Source: CBDAKK01 sp965216965 (GTDB taxonomy: Bacteria > Spirochaetota > Spirochaetia > WTKD01 > G963693115). Taken from it: 27,960 nucleotides of DNA. Position numbers and translations under genes: made by a program. Positions 7,477 through 16,585 of the stretch are shown here, in pieces; the stretch's first letter is position 1; every line of letters begins with the position of its first letter. Location of the stretch: positions 1 to 27,960 of the forward strand of contig CBDCGX010000019.1 of the NCBI GenBank assembly GCA_965216965.1. The letters run 5' to 3'. Under the pieces are notes generated by a model. That model worked only from the letters and a program-made list of their open reading frames with translations. It was not told the DNA's origin and ran no database searches.

Positions 7477-9603
7477 ATGATGAAAACTATGAAAAATGTT
7501 TTTTATGTAGGAGCATTGCTACTAGTATTGGTAGGAATTTTAAGTTTGGTAGCATGCCAGGTAGATAATGTAAATGGGAGTAATGCTAGTGGTGAAGGCG
7601 GTGGTGCAGGCGGTGGTAGCATAAGTGGAGATTTAACATTTCTATCTAATTATGCAACTGTGGTACAGCCGGGTACAAATGCTTCCCCCACATCAAAGGA
7701 AATACTCATTCAAGAGTTTTCGCCACAAGGCAGCTTTAATCTTGCTGATTTTATAGTAAGAGTGGTAGCAAAGGATAGAAAAATACAAACGGCTATTACC
7801 AATACAAAAGACAGTGCAACAGGAATAGTAATATTACAAATACCATCTACAATAGAGATAGGAGAATATTTTCTTGTGTTTACGCCTATAAACAGCAACG
7901 GAGAAAAAGATAAGGTAATTCAAGTTTTTATAGGAAATGAAAATGGAGCAAAGGGAATTGTTATTGATGCTGCAAAAAAAATCTTTGTTGTATATGATTA
8001 TAGTTCGGATGTAACCAGTATTGATGCTGATGAATATAGCACAGAATTATTTGTATCGATAACTTTTCCTGATACTGTTACAACGATAGGGGATAATGCA
8101 TTTAGAGATAGCCCATTAACAGGATTGACGCTAAGTAACGCTCTTACATCAATAGGAGTGGGAGCATTTCAAAGCAGTCAGCTCGCGGGAGATATTGTTA
8201 TCCCTGATACTGTTACAACGATAGGGGATAATGCATTTAGAGATAGCCCATTAACAGGATTGACGCTAAGCAACGCTCTTACATCAATAGGAGTGGGAGC
8301 ATTTCAAAGCAGTCAGCTCGCGGGAGATATTGTTATGCCCGACACTGTTACAACGATAGGGGATAATGCATTTAGAGATAGCCCATTAACAGGATTGACG
8401 CTAAGCAACGCTCTTACATCAATAGGAGTGGGAGCATTTCAAAGCAGTCAGCTCGTGGGAGATATTGTTATACCCGATACTGTTATAACGATAGGGGATA
8501 ATGCATTTAGAGATAGCCCATTAACAGGATTGACGCTAAGCAACGCTCTTACATCAATAGGAGTGGGAGCATTTCAAAGCAGTCAGCTCGTGGGAGATAT
8601 TGTTATACCCGATACTGTTATAACGATAGGGGATAATGCATTTAGAGATAGCCCATTAACAGGATTGACGCTAAGCAACGCTCTTACATCAATAGGAGCA
8701 AGTGCATTTCAAAGCAGTCAGCTCGCGGGAGATATTGTTATGCCCGACACTGTTACAACGATAGGGGATAGTGCATTTAGAGATAGCCCATTAACAGGAT
8801 TGACGCTAAGCAACGCTCTTACATCAATAGGAGCAAGTGCATTTCAAAGAAGTCAGCTCGCGGGAGATATTGTTATGCCCGATACTGTTACAACGATAGG
8901 GGATAATGCATTTAGAGATAGCCCATTAACAGGATTGACGCTAAGCAACGCTCTTACATCAATAGGAGTGAATGCATTTCAAAGAAGTGTGTTGCCAAGT
9001 CTCACTATCCCTGCCAGTGTTGAAACGATAGGAAATAATGCATTTAAAAATAGTCCATTAGGTTTAGGTCTTACTATGGAAGACGATTCTGAAATAACAC
9101 AAGGACGTACTACTGCAAAGACAACGATAGGTGATTTTGCTTTTGCTGGTGCTACTGAATTAACAAGTTTGACTATATCCAATACTGTTGTAGCAATAGG
9201 AAATAGTGCTTTTAGAAATAGTAATTTGAGCAGTCTTACTTTAGGAGCTAATGTTAAAACGATAGATGATTTTGCTTTTTTTAATACTACTAGATTAACA
9301 AGTTTGATTATACCTAACCTTGTTGTCTCAATAGGGATTGCTTCTTTTGGTAAGAGTTTATTAACAACACTTACTTTAGGCAACTCTGTTAAAACGATAG
9401 GACAGACTGCTTTTTTTCAGAGTCGATTAACAGCTCTTACTATACCTGACTCTGTTACTACTATAAGTGGCAACGTTTTTACGCACTCAAAATTTTCTCC
9501 TAAAAGTGTGAGTATCTCAAAAGCATTATTTGATAGTTTAGGAAGTAGGGTGAGCGAAATATTTGGTAATTCTAGGAATGTGCTGGTACGTACGGCAAGG
9601 TAG
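7477..9603 (+). CDS. BspA-type leucine-rich-repeat lipoprotein, copy 2 (expanded)
   Basis: The 708-residue paralogue of the protein at 5493-6905 has the same signal peptide and lipobox Cys27, and the same AGGAGG before the start. It has only two linker units (GEGGGAGG) and seven 45-residue LRR units where copy 1 has one. Six extra LRR units (270 residues) minus eight linker units (32 residues) account exactly for the 238-residue difference. The C-terminal regions agree except for scattered changes (RNSAF/GNSAF, HAAFLG/QTAFFQ, FMHSK/FTHSK). The likely role is a surface-exposed adhesin or ligand-binding protein; this is inferred from the family only. Near-identity of the LRR units suggests recent expansion or continuing gene conversion. 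Confidence 0.9.
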   Translation: MMKTMKNVFYVGALLLVLVGILSLVACQVDNVNGSNASGEGGGAGGGSISGDLTFLSNYATVVQPGTNASPTSKEILIQEFSPQGSFNLADFIVRVVAKDRKIQTAITNTKDSATGIVILQIPSTIEIGEYFLVFTPINSNGEKDKVIQVFIGNENGAKGIVIDAAKKIFVVYDYSSDVTSIDADEYSTELFVSITFPDTVTTIGDNAFRDSPLTGLTLSNALTSIGVGAFQSSQLAGDIVIPDTVTTIGDNAFRDSPLTGLTLSNALTSIGVGAFQSSQLAGDIVMPDTVTTIGDNAFRDSPLTGLTLSNALTSIGVGAFQSSQLVGDIVIPDTVITIGDNAFRDSPLTGLTLSNALTSIGVGAFQSSQLVGDIVIPDTVITIGDNAFRDSPLTGLTLSNALTSIGASAFQSSQLAGDIVMPDTVTTIGDSAFRDSPLTGLTLSNALTSIGASAFQRSQLAGDIVMPDTVTTIGDNAFRDSPLTGLTLSNALTSIGVNAFQRSVLPSLTIPASVETIGNNAFKNSPLGLGLTMEDDSEITQGRTTAKTTIGDFAFAGATELTSLTISNTVVAIGNSAFRNSNLSSLTLGANVKTIDDFAFFNTTRLTSLIIPNLVVSIGIASFGKSLLTTLTLGNSVKTIGQTAFFQSRLTALTIPDSVTTISGNVFTHSKFSPKSVSISKALFDSLGSRVSEIFGNSRNVLVRTAR
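8071..9015 (+). repeat. 135-bp tandem LRR repeat, seven units
   Basis: Unit starts (GATACTGTTA or a close variant) recur every 135 bases from 8071 to 8881, each encoding 45 residues, DTVTTIGDNAF through GDIVIP. Units differ by a few bases: GCGGGA/GTGGGA, ACAACG/ATAACG, GTGGGA/GCAAGT. The last unit passes into the unique C-terminal region shared with copy 1. Confidence 0.95.
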
Positions 9604-9625
9604 TTAATGTTCTAAAAATGCAAAT

Positions 9626-9659
9626 AAAAGGGATGCAGGACGTACCTGTATCCCTTTTT
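9626..9659 (+). terminator. Rho-independent terminator of lipoprotein 2
   Basis: Identical hairpin and T-run to the terminator at 6928-6961, starting 23 bases after the stop codon. Confidence 0.88.
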
Positions 9660-9674
9660 AAAACTATAAAGATA

Positions 9675-9703
9675 TTGATAAAGATATGATAATTAGATAC
9701 AAT
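9675..9703 (+). promoter_or_regulatory. Decayed fourth copy of the lipoprotein promoter
   Basis: TTGATA (9675-9680), 17 bases, then TACAAT (9698-9703), followed by a diverged form of the same A/T-rich leader. It lies before the truncated third LRR gene. Confidence 0.45.
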
Positions 9704-9771
9704 TTAACCTAATTATTTATATAAAATGATTGTTTTATGAATAAAATTGCTGATATATAAAATAATATGAG

Positions 9772-10345
9772 GAGATAGTGCTTTTAGAAGTAGTCCATTA
9801 GGTCTAGTCTTAATTATGGATGACAATCTTGAAATAACCAAAGGAAATACTACTGCAAGCATAGTGATAGGTGATTCTGTTTTTGCTGGTGCTACTGAAA
9901 TTAACAAGTTTGACTATCCTAATACTGTTGTAGTGATAAAACATGACACTTTTATCCGTTCTGACAAGTTGACTAGTCTTAACTTTAGGAGCAAATGTTA
10001 CAATAATAGGTGCTTTTGCTTTTTTGAGTACTACTAGATTAACAAGTTTGATTATACCTGACCTTTTGTTGTCTCAATAGGGAAGTCTTCTTTTGGCAAT
10101 AGTCTATTAACAACACTTTCTTTAGGGAATTCTTTAAAGCGATAGATAATTATGCTTTTTCAAGCCAGAGTTTACAAACTATTACTATACCAGATTCTAT
10201 TCAGACAATAGCAAGGAATTCTTTTGGTACTGAAGATCTATGTTTTCACCAGATTGAAATTCTAAATATCTCTCAAGCTGCATATGATTAATTAGGAGGA
10301 AAGTCAATGGTAGAAGCAATATTTGAAACTTCCCCTCCTAATACA
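9772..10345 (+). pseudogene. Third BspA-type LRR gene, truncated and frameshifted
   Basis: The stretch encodes GDSAFRSSPLG, MDDNLEITKGNTTAS, VIGDSVFAGATE and, after shifts, LGANVTIIGAF, STTRLTSLIIPDL, GKSSFGNSLLTTLSLGNS and TITIPDSIQTIARNSF. These match in order the C-terminal half of the two intact lipoproteins. Signal peptide, linker and N-terminal region are absent. There are shifts around 9980 and 10065 and near 10130, and an in-frame TAA at the place of ALFDSLG. An open frame 9816-10037 is just one piece. The copy is more diverged than the two intact genes are from each other, so it is older. Confidence 0.85.
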
Positions 10346-10396
10346 CATAATATACAATTTAAAGTATGGAATAAGTGTGTGTTTATAAGTATGTAC

Positions 10397-10424
10397 AAAA
10401 GGGCAGGAGTTTTCTTGCTCTTTT
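10397..10424 (+). terminator. Degenerate terminator of the third LRR gene
   Basis: AAAAGGGCAGG (10397-10407) pairs with CTTGCTCTTTT (10414-10424) with G-U pairs. The position and the AAAAGGG start correspond to the terminators of the intact copies. It also lies just past the 3' end of the opposing trmH gene and could serve both. Confidence 0.55.
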
Positions 10425-10474
10425 GTGATTGAAATAGATTTATATATCTTATAAAGTCATTAAACTAATTTCTA

Positions 10475-11188
10475 TTAAGGACTGTGTTTCTTATAAAATG
10501 TATTTTCTATTTCTTTTGATCGATGCACATCTGCACGAAGCCATGTAAGCAATATTTCTTGTTTTTCTTTTTCTGAAAGTTTTGTTTTACAATGTAATTT
10601 TTTTAGTTGAGGAACAAGTTGAGAAAGAACTATTGCCACAGATACTGAGATATTAAAACTTTCTACAAAACCATACATTGGAATAGAGATGATTTCATCG
10701 GCATATTCTATTGCTTCGTTACTTAATCCGTTTAATTCGCTTCCAAAAGATATTATTATTGGATTTTTTTCAATGGTTATAGTATCAAGAGGTTTTGCAT
10801 TTTTCTTTACTGCAGTTGCAAATATTCTATATCCTTTTTTTCGCAAGAGAGAATATATTTCTTTTGTTGGAGTATTAGCATATACATTAATAGTAAGCCA
10901 TTTTGAGCTTCCAAGTGATACTTCTTGATTAGGAGTAAATGTATTTGAATGAGGAATAACATGAACATCTTGGATACCAAAAGCCTCGCATGATCTTAGC
11001 ACTGCACTTGCATTATGAGGCTGATAGATGTCTTCTAAGAGTATTGATATATGGCGAGTTCTCATAGCGAGTACATTGTGCATTTTTTCTAGACGTTCTG
11101 AGGTTATAAACTGACTCAACGCGTGTATTGTATCTTTGAGGGTTGAGGGGCTCTTATAGAGAGTGCTTTTTTTAATATCGGTACACAT
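10475..11188 (-). CDS. trmH: TrmH-type tRNA 2'-O-methyltransferase (SpoU family)
   Basis: SPOUT-fold enzyme that transfers a methyl group from SAM to a ribose 2'-OH. The arrangement ERLEKMHNVLAMRTRHISIL, then PHNASAVLRSCEAFG (motif 1), FGSELNGLS (motif 2) and PMYGFVESFNISVSVAIVLSQ (motif 3) matches TrmH, which makes Gm18 in tRNA, better than the 23S rRNA enzyme RlmB. At 237 residues it is the expected size. It is divergent from rlmD across 62 A/T-rich bases. No clear ribosome-binding site precedes the ATG. The exact substrate is inferred from overall similarity, so a different tRNA or rRNA target remains possible. Confidence 0.82.
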   Translation of the reverse strand: MCTDIKKSTLYKSPSTLKDTIHALSQFITSERLEKMHNVLAMRTRHISILLEDIYQPHNASAVLRSCEAFGIQDVHVIPHSNTFTPNQEVSLGSSKWLTINVYANTPTKEIYSLLRKKGYRIFATAVKKNAKPLDTITIEKNPIIISFGSELNGLSNEAIEYADEIISIPMYGFVESFNISVSVAIVLSQLVPQLKKLHCKTKLSEKEKQEILLTWLRADVHRSKEIENTFYKKHSP

Positions 11189-11250
11189 ATTATATATAAT
11201 AATATATTACAATATATTTATATTAATTCCTAGGGGGGTATTATAGAGTT

Positions 11251-12690
11251 ATGAAAGATAAGAAAAATAAAATTGTAAAAGGGAAAGTCTCTCATTGGAA
11301 GTCCATGAAACAGTTTGCTTTTTGTACGCAAGAAGACATCTATTATATAGATATTTCTCATAATGAGGTCTTGCCTAGAGATGAGCTTTATGCCATCGTG
11401 GGCAGATCAAAAAGAAGAAATCTTGTGAAGAGTGCACATGAAATAGTGTCAGAATGGAAGCGTTTCATGCCTTTTTGCCAGTATCATGGTATATGTGGCG
11501 GATGTTCTTTGCAATATCTCGATTATAAATCTCAGCTTATGCTTAAAGAAAAACTAGTAAAAGAACTTCTTAGTTCCTATGAAGAAGTGCAACATGATGA
11601 AATGGGTGGTATTATTGGATGTAAAGATACTGTCTATTATAGAAATAGAGTTGATTATACTTTTGGTGCTGTAAGATGGCTTAATTATGAAAATATTAAA
11701 AATAGAGAATTAGAAACTACTAAAAGTACTGAAATTGATATGCGGGGGGCAGGGTTTCATGTTAAGGGGAAATATGATAAGGTAATTCATCTTACACATT
11801 GTTTTTTGCATCATAGTAATGGAATACGAAAATGTATTCATAACTGGGCTGTTCAGAACAATATACAGTATTATAATGCTCGTGAAAAAACTGGGTTTTT
11901 ACGAATGTGTACAGTCCGCACTTCTTTAACTAATGAAATAATGGTTATTATTCACATTGCTTATGAGGATGAGATAATATATGATCTATGCACATCTCTG
12001 CGTAATATGCACCCTGAAATTAGCTCACTGTATGTAGTTGTTAATAGTGGAGATAACGATACAGTACAAAACCTACCTCATAAGCATGTATTTGGAGCTC
12101 AGTGTATTATAGAACGATGTGGCCATTTACAACTTAGGATTTATCCAAAAGTGTTTTATCAAACAAATTCTGTGCAGGCAGAGTGTCTGTATTCTACTAT
12201 TGCACATATGGCAGAATTCAAAGACGATGATGTAATACTTGATCTTTACTGTGGAATAGGAAGCATAGGATTATACCTTGCAAAATATGTAAAAAATGTT
12301 GTAGGAATAGATATTCTAGAAGAATCTATCAATAATGCTATAGAGAATGCAAGCCATAATGGTATAAAAAATGCTATTTTTTTTGCAGTGGCAAGTGAAC
12401 ATGCCTTTAATACCTCCAAATATTCTAATGCTTCAAAGTTAAGAAAAGCATTGGACGATGCAAGTATTGTAATAGTAGACCCACCGCGAGTAGGACTTCA
12501 CAAAAAAGTGAAAGAGTATCTTTGTGAGAGCATGGTAGAGAAAATAATCTATACAAGTTGTAATCCTCATACATTAGCACACGATATAGCTGATATGAAC
12601 TCTGTGTATAGAGTCAATAAATGGAAAGCGGTAGACATGTTTCCCCAAACGATGCATATAGAGACTGTTGTTCAATTATTACGACGTTAG
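11251..12690 (+). CDS. rlmD: 23S rRNA (uracil-5-)-methyltransferase, RlmD/RumA family
   Basis: SAM-dependent enzyme forming 5-methyluridine in 23S rRNA (or the related RlmCD/TrmA-type target). The 479-residue protein has a Fe-S motif CQYHGICGGCSLQY (about 76-89), a further region with HCFLHH, the RNA-binding middle, the SAM motif DLYCGIGSIGLYLAKY (about 332-347), VDPPRVGL and the catalytic-Cys motif YTSCNPHTL near the C-terminus. The N-terminal region resembles a degenerate TRAM domain. The start is supported by AGGGGGG 12 bases upstream. The acidic insertion around residues 140-165 (LNYENIKNRELETTKS) is unusual. It converges on nrdR with a 35-base gap. Confidence 0.9.
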   Translation: MKDKKNKIVKGKVSHWKSMKQFAFCTQEDIYYIDISHNEVLPRDELYAIVGRSKRRNLVKSAHEIVSEWKRFMPFCQYHGICGGCSLQYLDYKSQLMLKEKLVKELLSSYEEVQHDEMGGIIGCKDTVYYRNRVDYTFGAVRWLNYENIKNRELETTKSTEIDMRGAGFHVKGKYDKVIHLTHCFLHHSNGIRKCIHNWAVQNNIQYYNAREKTGFLRMCTVRTSLTNEIMVIIHIAYEDEIIYDLCTSLRNMHPEISSLYVVVNSGDNDTVQNLPHKHVFGAQCIIERCGHLQLRIYPKVFYQTNSVQAECLYSTIAHMAEFKDDDVILDLYCGIGSIGLYLAKYVKNVVGIDILEESINNAIENASHNGIKNAIFFAVASEHAFNTSKYSNASKLRKALDDASIVIVDPPRVGLHKKVKEYLCESMVEKIIYTSCNPHTLAHDIADMNSVYRVNKWKAVDMFPQTMHIETVVQLLRR

Positions 12691-12725
12691 AATCTATTAT
12701 ATGGAAAGTTTGTCTTGTTAGTTAA

Positions 12726-13205
12726 CTAAAGAGTTTTTTTTGAAAAGGAGGATAGATATTGTATTTCTTTGATAAATTCTTCTACGCTTTCAAAATTTCG
12801 ATATACCGAACAAAATCGAAGGTAGGCTACGGTATCTATATTTTGTAGGTGTGCAATTACTATATCGCCAAGTTCTGATGATAGAATTTCTTGTGGATTA
12901 CGTTTTGATGCAGATATTTGTACTTCTTCTTCTATTTCATCAAGCATGTTTTCAATTGCTTCAAGTGATATGGGACGTTTTCTTACTGCAGTAAGAATGC
13001 CCTTTTTAAGTTTTTTTCTGCTAAAATCGTCTCGAGAATTATCTTTTTTTACTACCTTTAGTGGATTGTTTTCTATCCTCTCATATGATGTAAACCTATA
13101 TCCACAACTGAGGCACATGCGTCGCCTTCGTACGGTAGCACCATTCCCTAAAATACGAGTCTCTAATACTTTGTCGTTATCTTTCTTACAATGAATACAG
13201 TGCAT
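12726..13205 (-). CDS. nrdR: Transcriptional repressor NrdR
   Basis: Zinc-finger/ATP-cone repressor of ribonucleotide reductase genes. The 159 residues contain the zinc ribbon MHCIHCKKDNDKVLETR...RRRRMCLSCGYRFTSYER (two CxxC pairs) and, from about residue 46, an ATP-cone (LKVVKKDNSRDDFSRKKL to YLRFCSVYRNF). It lies 38 bases downstream of the phosphoribosyltransferase gene on the same strand, probably in one transcript. No ribonucleotide reductase gene or clear NrdR box is in the window. Confidence 0.95.
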   Translation of the reverse strand: MHCIHCKKDNDKVLETRILGNGATVRRRRMCLSCGYRFTSYERIENNPLKVVKKDNSRDDFSRKKLKKGILTAVRKRPISLEAIENMLDEIEEEVQISASKRNPQEILSSELGDIVIAHLQNIDTVAYLRFCSVYRNFESVEEFIKEIQYLSSFSKKTL

Positions 13206-13243
13206 GGATTATACTATAGTTTTTGTTTGTGGTGGTATTCATT

Positions 13244-13861
13244 TCATTTTTTCTTATTCTGTTGAAAGGTACATAATTCTTTGACGATAGATGCAACTCT
13301 TGGAGAATAATGTGTATCTATTTCTTTTGTGTGTAATCCATCAAGCTCGTGGCTAAGGTAGTGTATCCAAGTATCTTTTTCTGGAGAATCTATTATTATT
13401 TTCCTACTATAATAATCTGGAAAAATAGTATGGTGCTCATTTTTAAAAGTACGGATTTTATAGTCGTGAACTACAACTTTTAAGTGTTCTTTTTTTATGC
13501 CTTTACTCATAATTTTTTTTGCAAGAACATTAATTGTTTTTCCTGAATCAAAAATATCGTCTACAAGGAGTACAATATCACTTGGGCGTATGAATTTAGG
13601 ATGGTAGGTCCATCCATCTATATTAAGTATTTCTGAAGAAGAATATGTGTTATATGAATGAGCAACAACAGCCGCATATAGCGGTACATGAGGAATTTGA
13701 GATCGTAATTTGAAATATTCACTTATCACATTCCCAAATGTTGCTCCGCCCCGAAGGCTTACATAAATTATTGTAGGTAAAATGCCATCTTTGTAAATTT
13801 TATCTGCAAGAATTATTGCATTATCTCGTATAAAATGTGGCTCAAGGAATTCTTTAGTCAT
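13244..13861 (-). CDS. Phosphoribosyltransferase, hypoxanthine/xanthine type
   Basis: Type I PRTase that probably joins a purine base to PRPP for salvage. The PRPP-binding motif VLLVDDIFDSGKT (about residues 95-107) is intact, as are the N-terminal YVSLRGGATFGNVISEYF loop and the later WIHYLSHELDG segment. This last segment recalls bacterial/archaeal xanthine or hypoxanthine PRTases of about 200 residues. Base specificity cannot be read from the sequence. It is followed by nrdR, giving a small nucleotide-metabolism unit, and is divergent from rarA. Confidence 0.8.
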   Translation of the reverse strand: MTKEFLEPHFIRDNAIILADKIYKDGILPTIIYVSLRGGATFGNVISEYFKLRSQIPHVPLYAAVVAHSYNTYSSSEILNIDGWTYHPKFIRPSDIVLLVDDIFDSGKTINVLAKKIMSKGIKKEHLKVVVHDYKIRTFKNEHHTIFPDYYSRKIIIDSPEKDTWIHYLSHELDGLHTKEIDTHYSPRVASIVKELCTFQQNKKK

Positions 13862-13973
13862 ATAATTTTATTATAGTACAAAATTACAGAAAAAATATAA
13901 ATTGGATATAATAAATAAGAAATTGGTTTTTGACAAAGTAAAAAAGGACATATTGGAAAAATGAAAAATAATA

Positions 13974-13988
13974 TCTATCTAAGATAGA
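13974..13988. promoter_or_regulatory. Palindrome before rarA
   Basis: TCTATCT and AGATAGA flank a single A, 24 bases before the rarA start in the divergent intergenic region. It has the look of a dimeric protein-binding site, but no factor is known to me. A TTGACA lies at 13930-13935 without a convincing -10. Confidence 0.3.
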
Positions 13989-14011
13989 GGTACAGTAAGG
14001 AAGTGTTTTAA

Positions 14012-15319
14012 ATGGAAAGTACAGTAGTACCGCTGGCTGAACGGCTACGACCTCGTGATTTTGAGGAGTTTATTGGGCAAGATCATATTGTTGGTAATAA
14101 GGGGATACTCACTCCATATATAAGGAAGAAAAAAATTCCTTCAATGATACTATGGGGACCGCCTGGAAGTGGAAAAACCACATTGGCACGAATGCTTGCT
14201 CAATATATACAGGGTGATTTTGTAGCTATTTCTGCCGTATTTTGTGGTATTTCAGATCTAAAGAAAATATTTGATAAAGCAAAACATAGAAAATTAGAAG
14301 AGGTTGAGACTATGCTTTTTGTAGATGAGATTCACCGTTTTAATAAGGCTCAACAAGATTCTTTTTTGCATGTTGTAGAAACGGGAATTATTACTCTTAT
14401 AGGTGCAAGCACAGAGAACCCAGGATTTGAAATTAATAATGCACTTTTATCAAGAATGAGAGTATATCCTTTATATCCTCTTGATGATAAATCTCTTATT
14501 GCCATTGTGAAACGATCTGAGTTGTTATATAAAAAACCTCTTCCACTTGAGCAAGGGGCACTTTCATATATTTTAGAGCATGCAGACGGAGATGGGAGAA
14601 AGCTACTTAACTATATAGAACTTATATATAATGCAATAGATACTATATCAATACATAACAATGAGAAGAAAAAATATAACGTACAAGACATTACGGCAAT
14701 TCTAGGAGAGAAAATACTTCTTTATGATAAAGGAGGTGATAATCACTATAATCTTACAAGCGCACTTCATAAGTCATTGCGAGGGTCAGATTGTGATGCA
14801 GCGCTGTATTATCTTGCAAGAATGCTTGATGGGGGAGATGACCCGAGATACATAGCACGACGATTATTACGTTTTTCATACGAAGATGTGGGTCTTGCCG
14901 ATAGAGAGGCACCTTTACAGGCATTGTATGCATGGCAGAGTTATGAAAGATTAGGATCTCCCGAAGGAGAAATAGCACTTGCATATCTTGTCGTGTATCT
15001 TGCTCTTGCACCAAAATCAAATAGTATATATGATGGTTTTAGGAAAGCAATGATTGATGCTAAAAAACATGGGAGTCTGACACCCCCTAAGCATATTTTG
15101 AATGCGCCTACTTATTTTGCAAAAAAACTAGGATATGGAAAGGAATATAAGTATGATCATGATGAAGAAGATGCATTTTCTGGTCAAGATTATTTCCCAA
15201 CTTCTATGGGAAGACGTAAATATTATATACCTGTAGAGCGCGGGTTTGAGCGAGATATGAAACGACGTTTAGAATATTTTAATGCGTTAAGAAAAAGAAA
15301 AAAAAATTATAAAGAATGA
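14012..15319 (+). CDS. rarA: Replication-associated recombination protein RarA/MgsA
   Basis: AAA+ ATPase of the clamp-loader family that acts at stalled replication forks. The 435 residues hold PLAERLRPRDFEEFIGQDH at the N-terminus, Walker A WGPPGSGKTT (about 48-57), Walker B LFVDEIHRFNKAQQD, sensor 1 GASTENPGFE, and the C-terminal tetramerisation region with DPRYIARRLLRFSYEDVGLAD and a run of P-, Y- and D-rich residues that is normal for the family. AAGGAAG stands 8 bases before ATG. The stop overlaps the ATG of the glycosyltransferase gene (ATGA), so the two are translated together. Confidence 0.95.
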   Translation: MESTVVPLAERLRPRDFEEFIGQDHIVGNKGILTPYIRKKKIPSMILWGPPGSGKTTLARMLAQYIQGDFVAISAVFCGISDLKKIFDKAKHRKLEEVETMLFVDEIHRFNKAQQDSFLHVVETGIITLIGASTENPGFEINNALLSRMRVYPLYPLDDKSLIAIVKRSELLYKKPLPLEQGALSYILEHADGDGRKLLNYIELIYNAIDTISIHNNEKKKYNVQDITAILGEKILLYDKGGDNHYNLTSALHKSLRGSDCDAALYYLARMLDGGDDPRYIARRLLRFSYEDVGLADREAPLQALYAWQSYERLGSPEGEIALAYLVVYLALAPKSNSIYDGFRKAMIDAKKHGSLTPPKHILNAPTYFAKKLGYGKEYKYDHDEEDAFSGQDYFPTSMGRRKYYIPVERGFERDMKRRLEYFNALRKRKKNYKE

Positions 15320-16548
15320 ATGCAGAAAAAAAAATTATAAGTACTGTCCCGAATGGTTTGACATCTATTCTAGATAAAAAAAAGAAAAGCATGAAAAAAG
15401 AACTGTGGAAAGTACCGCTTATAAGTGTTATAACAGTTGTCCGTAATGTTATATTATCTAATAGAAAAGATCAATTCTGGCAGATGCTCGTATCTGTGAG
15501 GCAACAAAATTACCCGCACATTGAACATATTATAGTGGATGGGAAAAGTACCGATAACACAGTGGAGCTTATTAAAGAATGGATTAGTGATTGTAACAAT
15601 CACATACGTTCAAGATATACATGTAAGTGGATCAGCGAAAAAGACCATGGAATATATGATGCTATGAACACGGGTGTGCATATGGCATCAGGAAAATATA
15701 TTATATTTCTTAATAGTGACGATGAGTTTTTATATAATGCTCTTTCTGTGCATGAACGTGCTCTTAGAGAGAACAATGCAGATTGTAGTATGGCAGCTGT
15801 GTTTGTTGAGCATTCTGATGGGAATAAAACTATTTGGAGGGCACACCCTGCAAGATTTGTGTTAGGAAGAACTCCAGCTCATCTAGGAATGATGGTATCT
15901 AAAAAAGTGTTTATTGCACTTAAATGTTTTAATTGTTCATATCGTTTTGCGGCCGATTATGATCTTATGGTTAAATTATATACCTTGGAGTATAAGGTAA
16001 CGTATATTACAGATGAACTTACAATCTTTAGAGTTAAAGGGGTGTCAGGAGCAAATACATCTGCTATAAGAGAAGGAAATCATGAACGTGTTGCTATTTA
16101 CATGAGTTATTATGGAAGCCTAATGAACTTGAATAAAGATGAAGTAGATTTGCTTATTAATACAGATTATAGAACATGGGTGCAAACAGGAAATAAGGCT
16201 CTCTTTTTGTTCATACTTAAAAAAATAGAAAATGTAGTATGCGATGTTCTAGAAAGAAAAACATATACTTTGAGTGATGTAAAACAAGTAAAATATATAA
16301 TTTTATTCTATAGAGCACTTATAAGTGTATTTTGTATTGATTCGGATGGAGCTGATTCGCAAGTAAATTCTATAATAGGAAGTATTAACTTCTTTTCTAC
16401 AGATATGATTACTTATTCTAAAAACCGGAGAATAATCTTTCTTTTTAAAAAAACTGTACAGAAATTGAAGGTGTATAGGTTTTTATATCCTTTTGGAAAG
16501 GTTCTTATCTACATATTACGAAAAATAAGAAAAAACAAATCCATGTAG
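15316..16548 (+). CDS. Glycosyltransferase family 2 (WcaA/WcaE-like)
   Basis: Probable inverting GT-A sugar transferase for surface polysaccharide or glycolipid. Residues 35-60 give the Rossmann start ISVITVVRN, then HIIVDGKSTDNTVELI, the acceptor-site region EKDHGIYDAMNTGVHMASG and the metal-binding LNSDDEF (about residues 133-139). FAADYDLMVKLYTL follows later. The C-terminal third (about 290-410) is not recognisable and basic, with no clear membrane span. There are no other polysaccharide genes near it. It is translationally coupled to rarA through ATGA. Donor and acceptor sugars are unknown. Confidence 0.88.
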   Translation: MNAEKKIISTVPNGLTSILDKKKKSMKKELWKVPLISVITVVRNVILSNRKDQFWQMLVSVRQQNYPHIEHIIVDGKSTDNTVELIKEWISDCNNHIRSRYTCKWISEKDHGIYDAMNTGVHMASGKYIIFLNSDDEFLYNALSVHERALRENNADCSMAAVFVEHSDGNKTIWRAHPARFVLGRTPAHLGMMVSKKVFIALKCFNCSYRFAADYDLMVKLYTLEYKVTYITDELTIFRVKGVSGANTSAIREGNHERVAIYMSYYGSLMNLNKDEVDLLINTDYRTWVQTGNKALFLFILKKIENVVCDVLERKTYTLSDVKQVKYIILFYRALISVFCIDSDGADSQVNSIIGSINFFSTDMITYSKNRRIIFLFKKTVQKLKVYRFLYPFGKVLIYILRKIRKNKSM

Positions 16549-16585
16549 AGGAATATGTAATTGTTGTTGTAAAATTGATATTTCA

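Noticed and set aside
12718..12729. TTAGTTAACTAA palindrome between rlmD and nrdR as terminator
   Set aside because: It has no loop, so it cannot form a normal terminator hairpin; it overlaps the nrdR stop codon.
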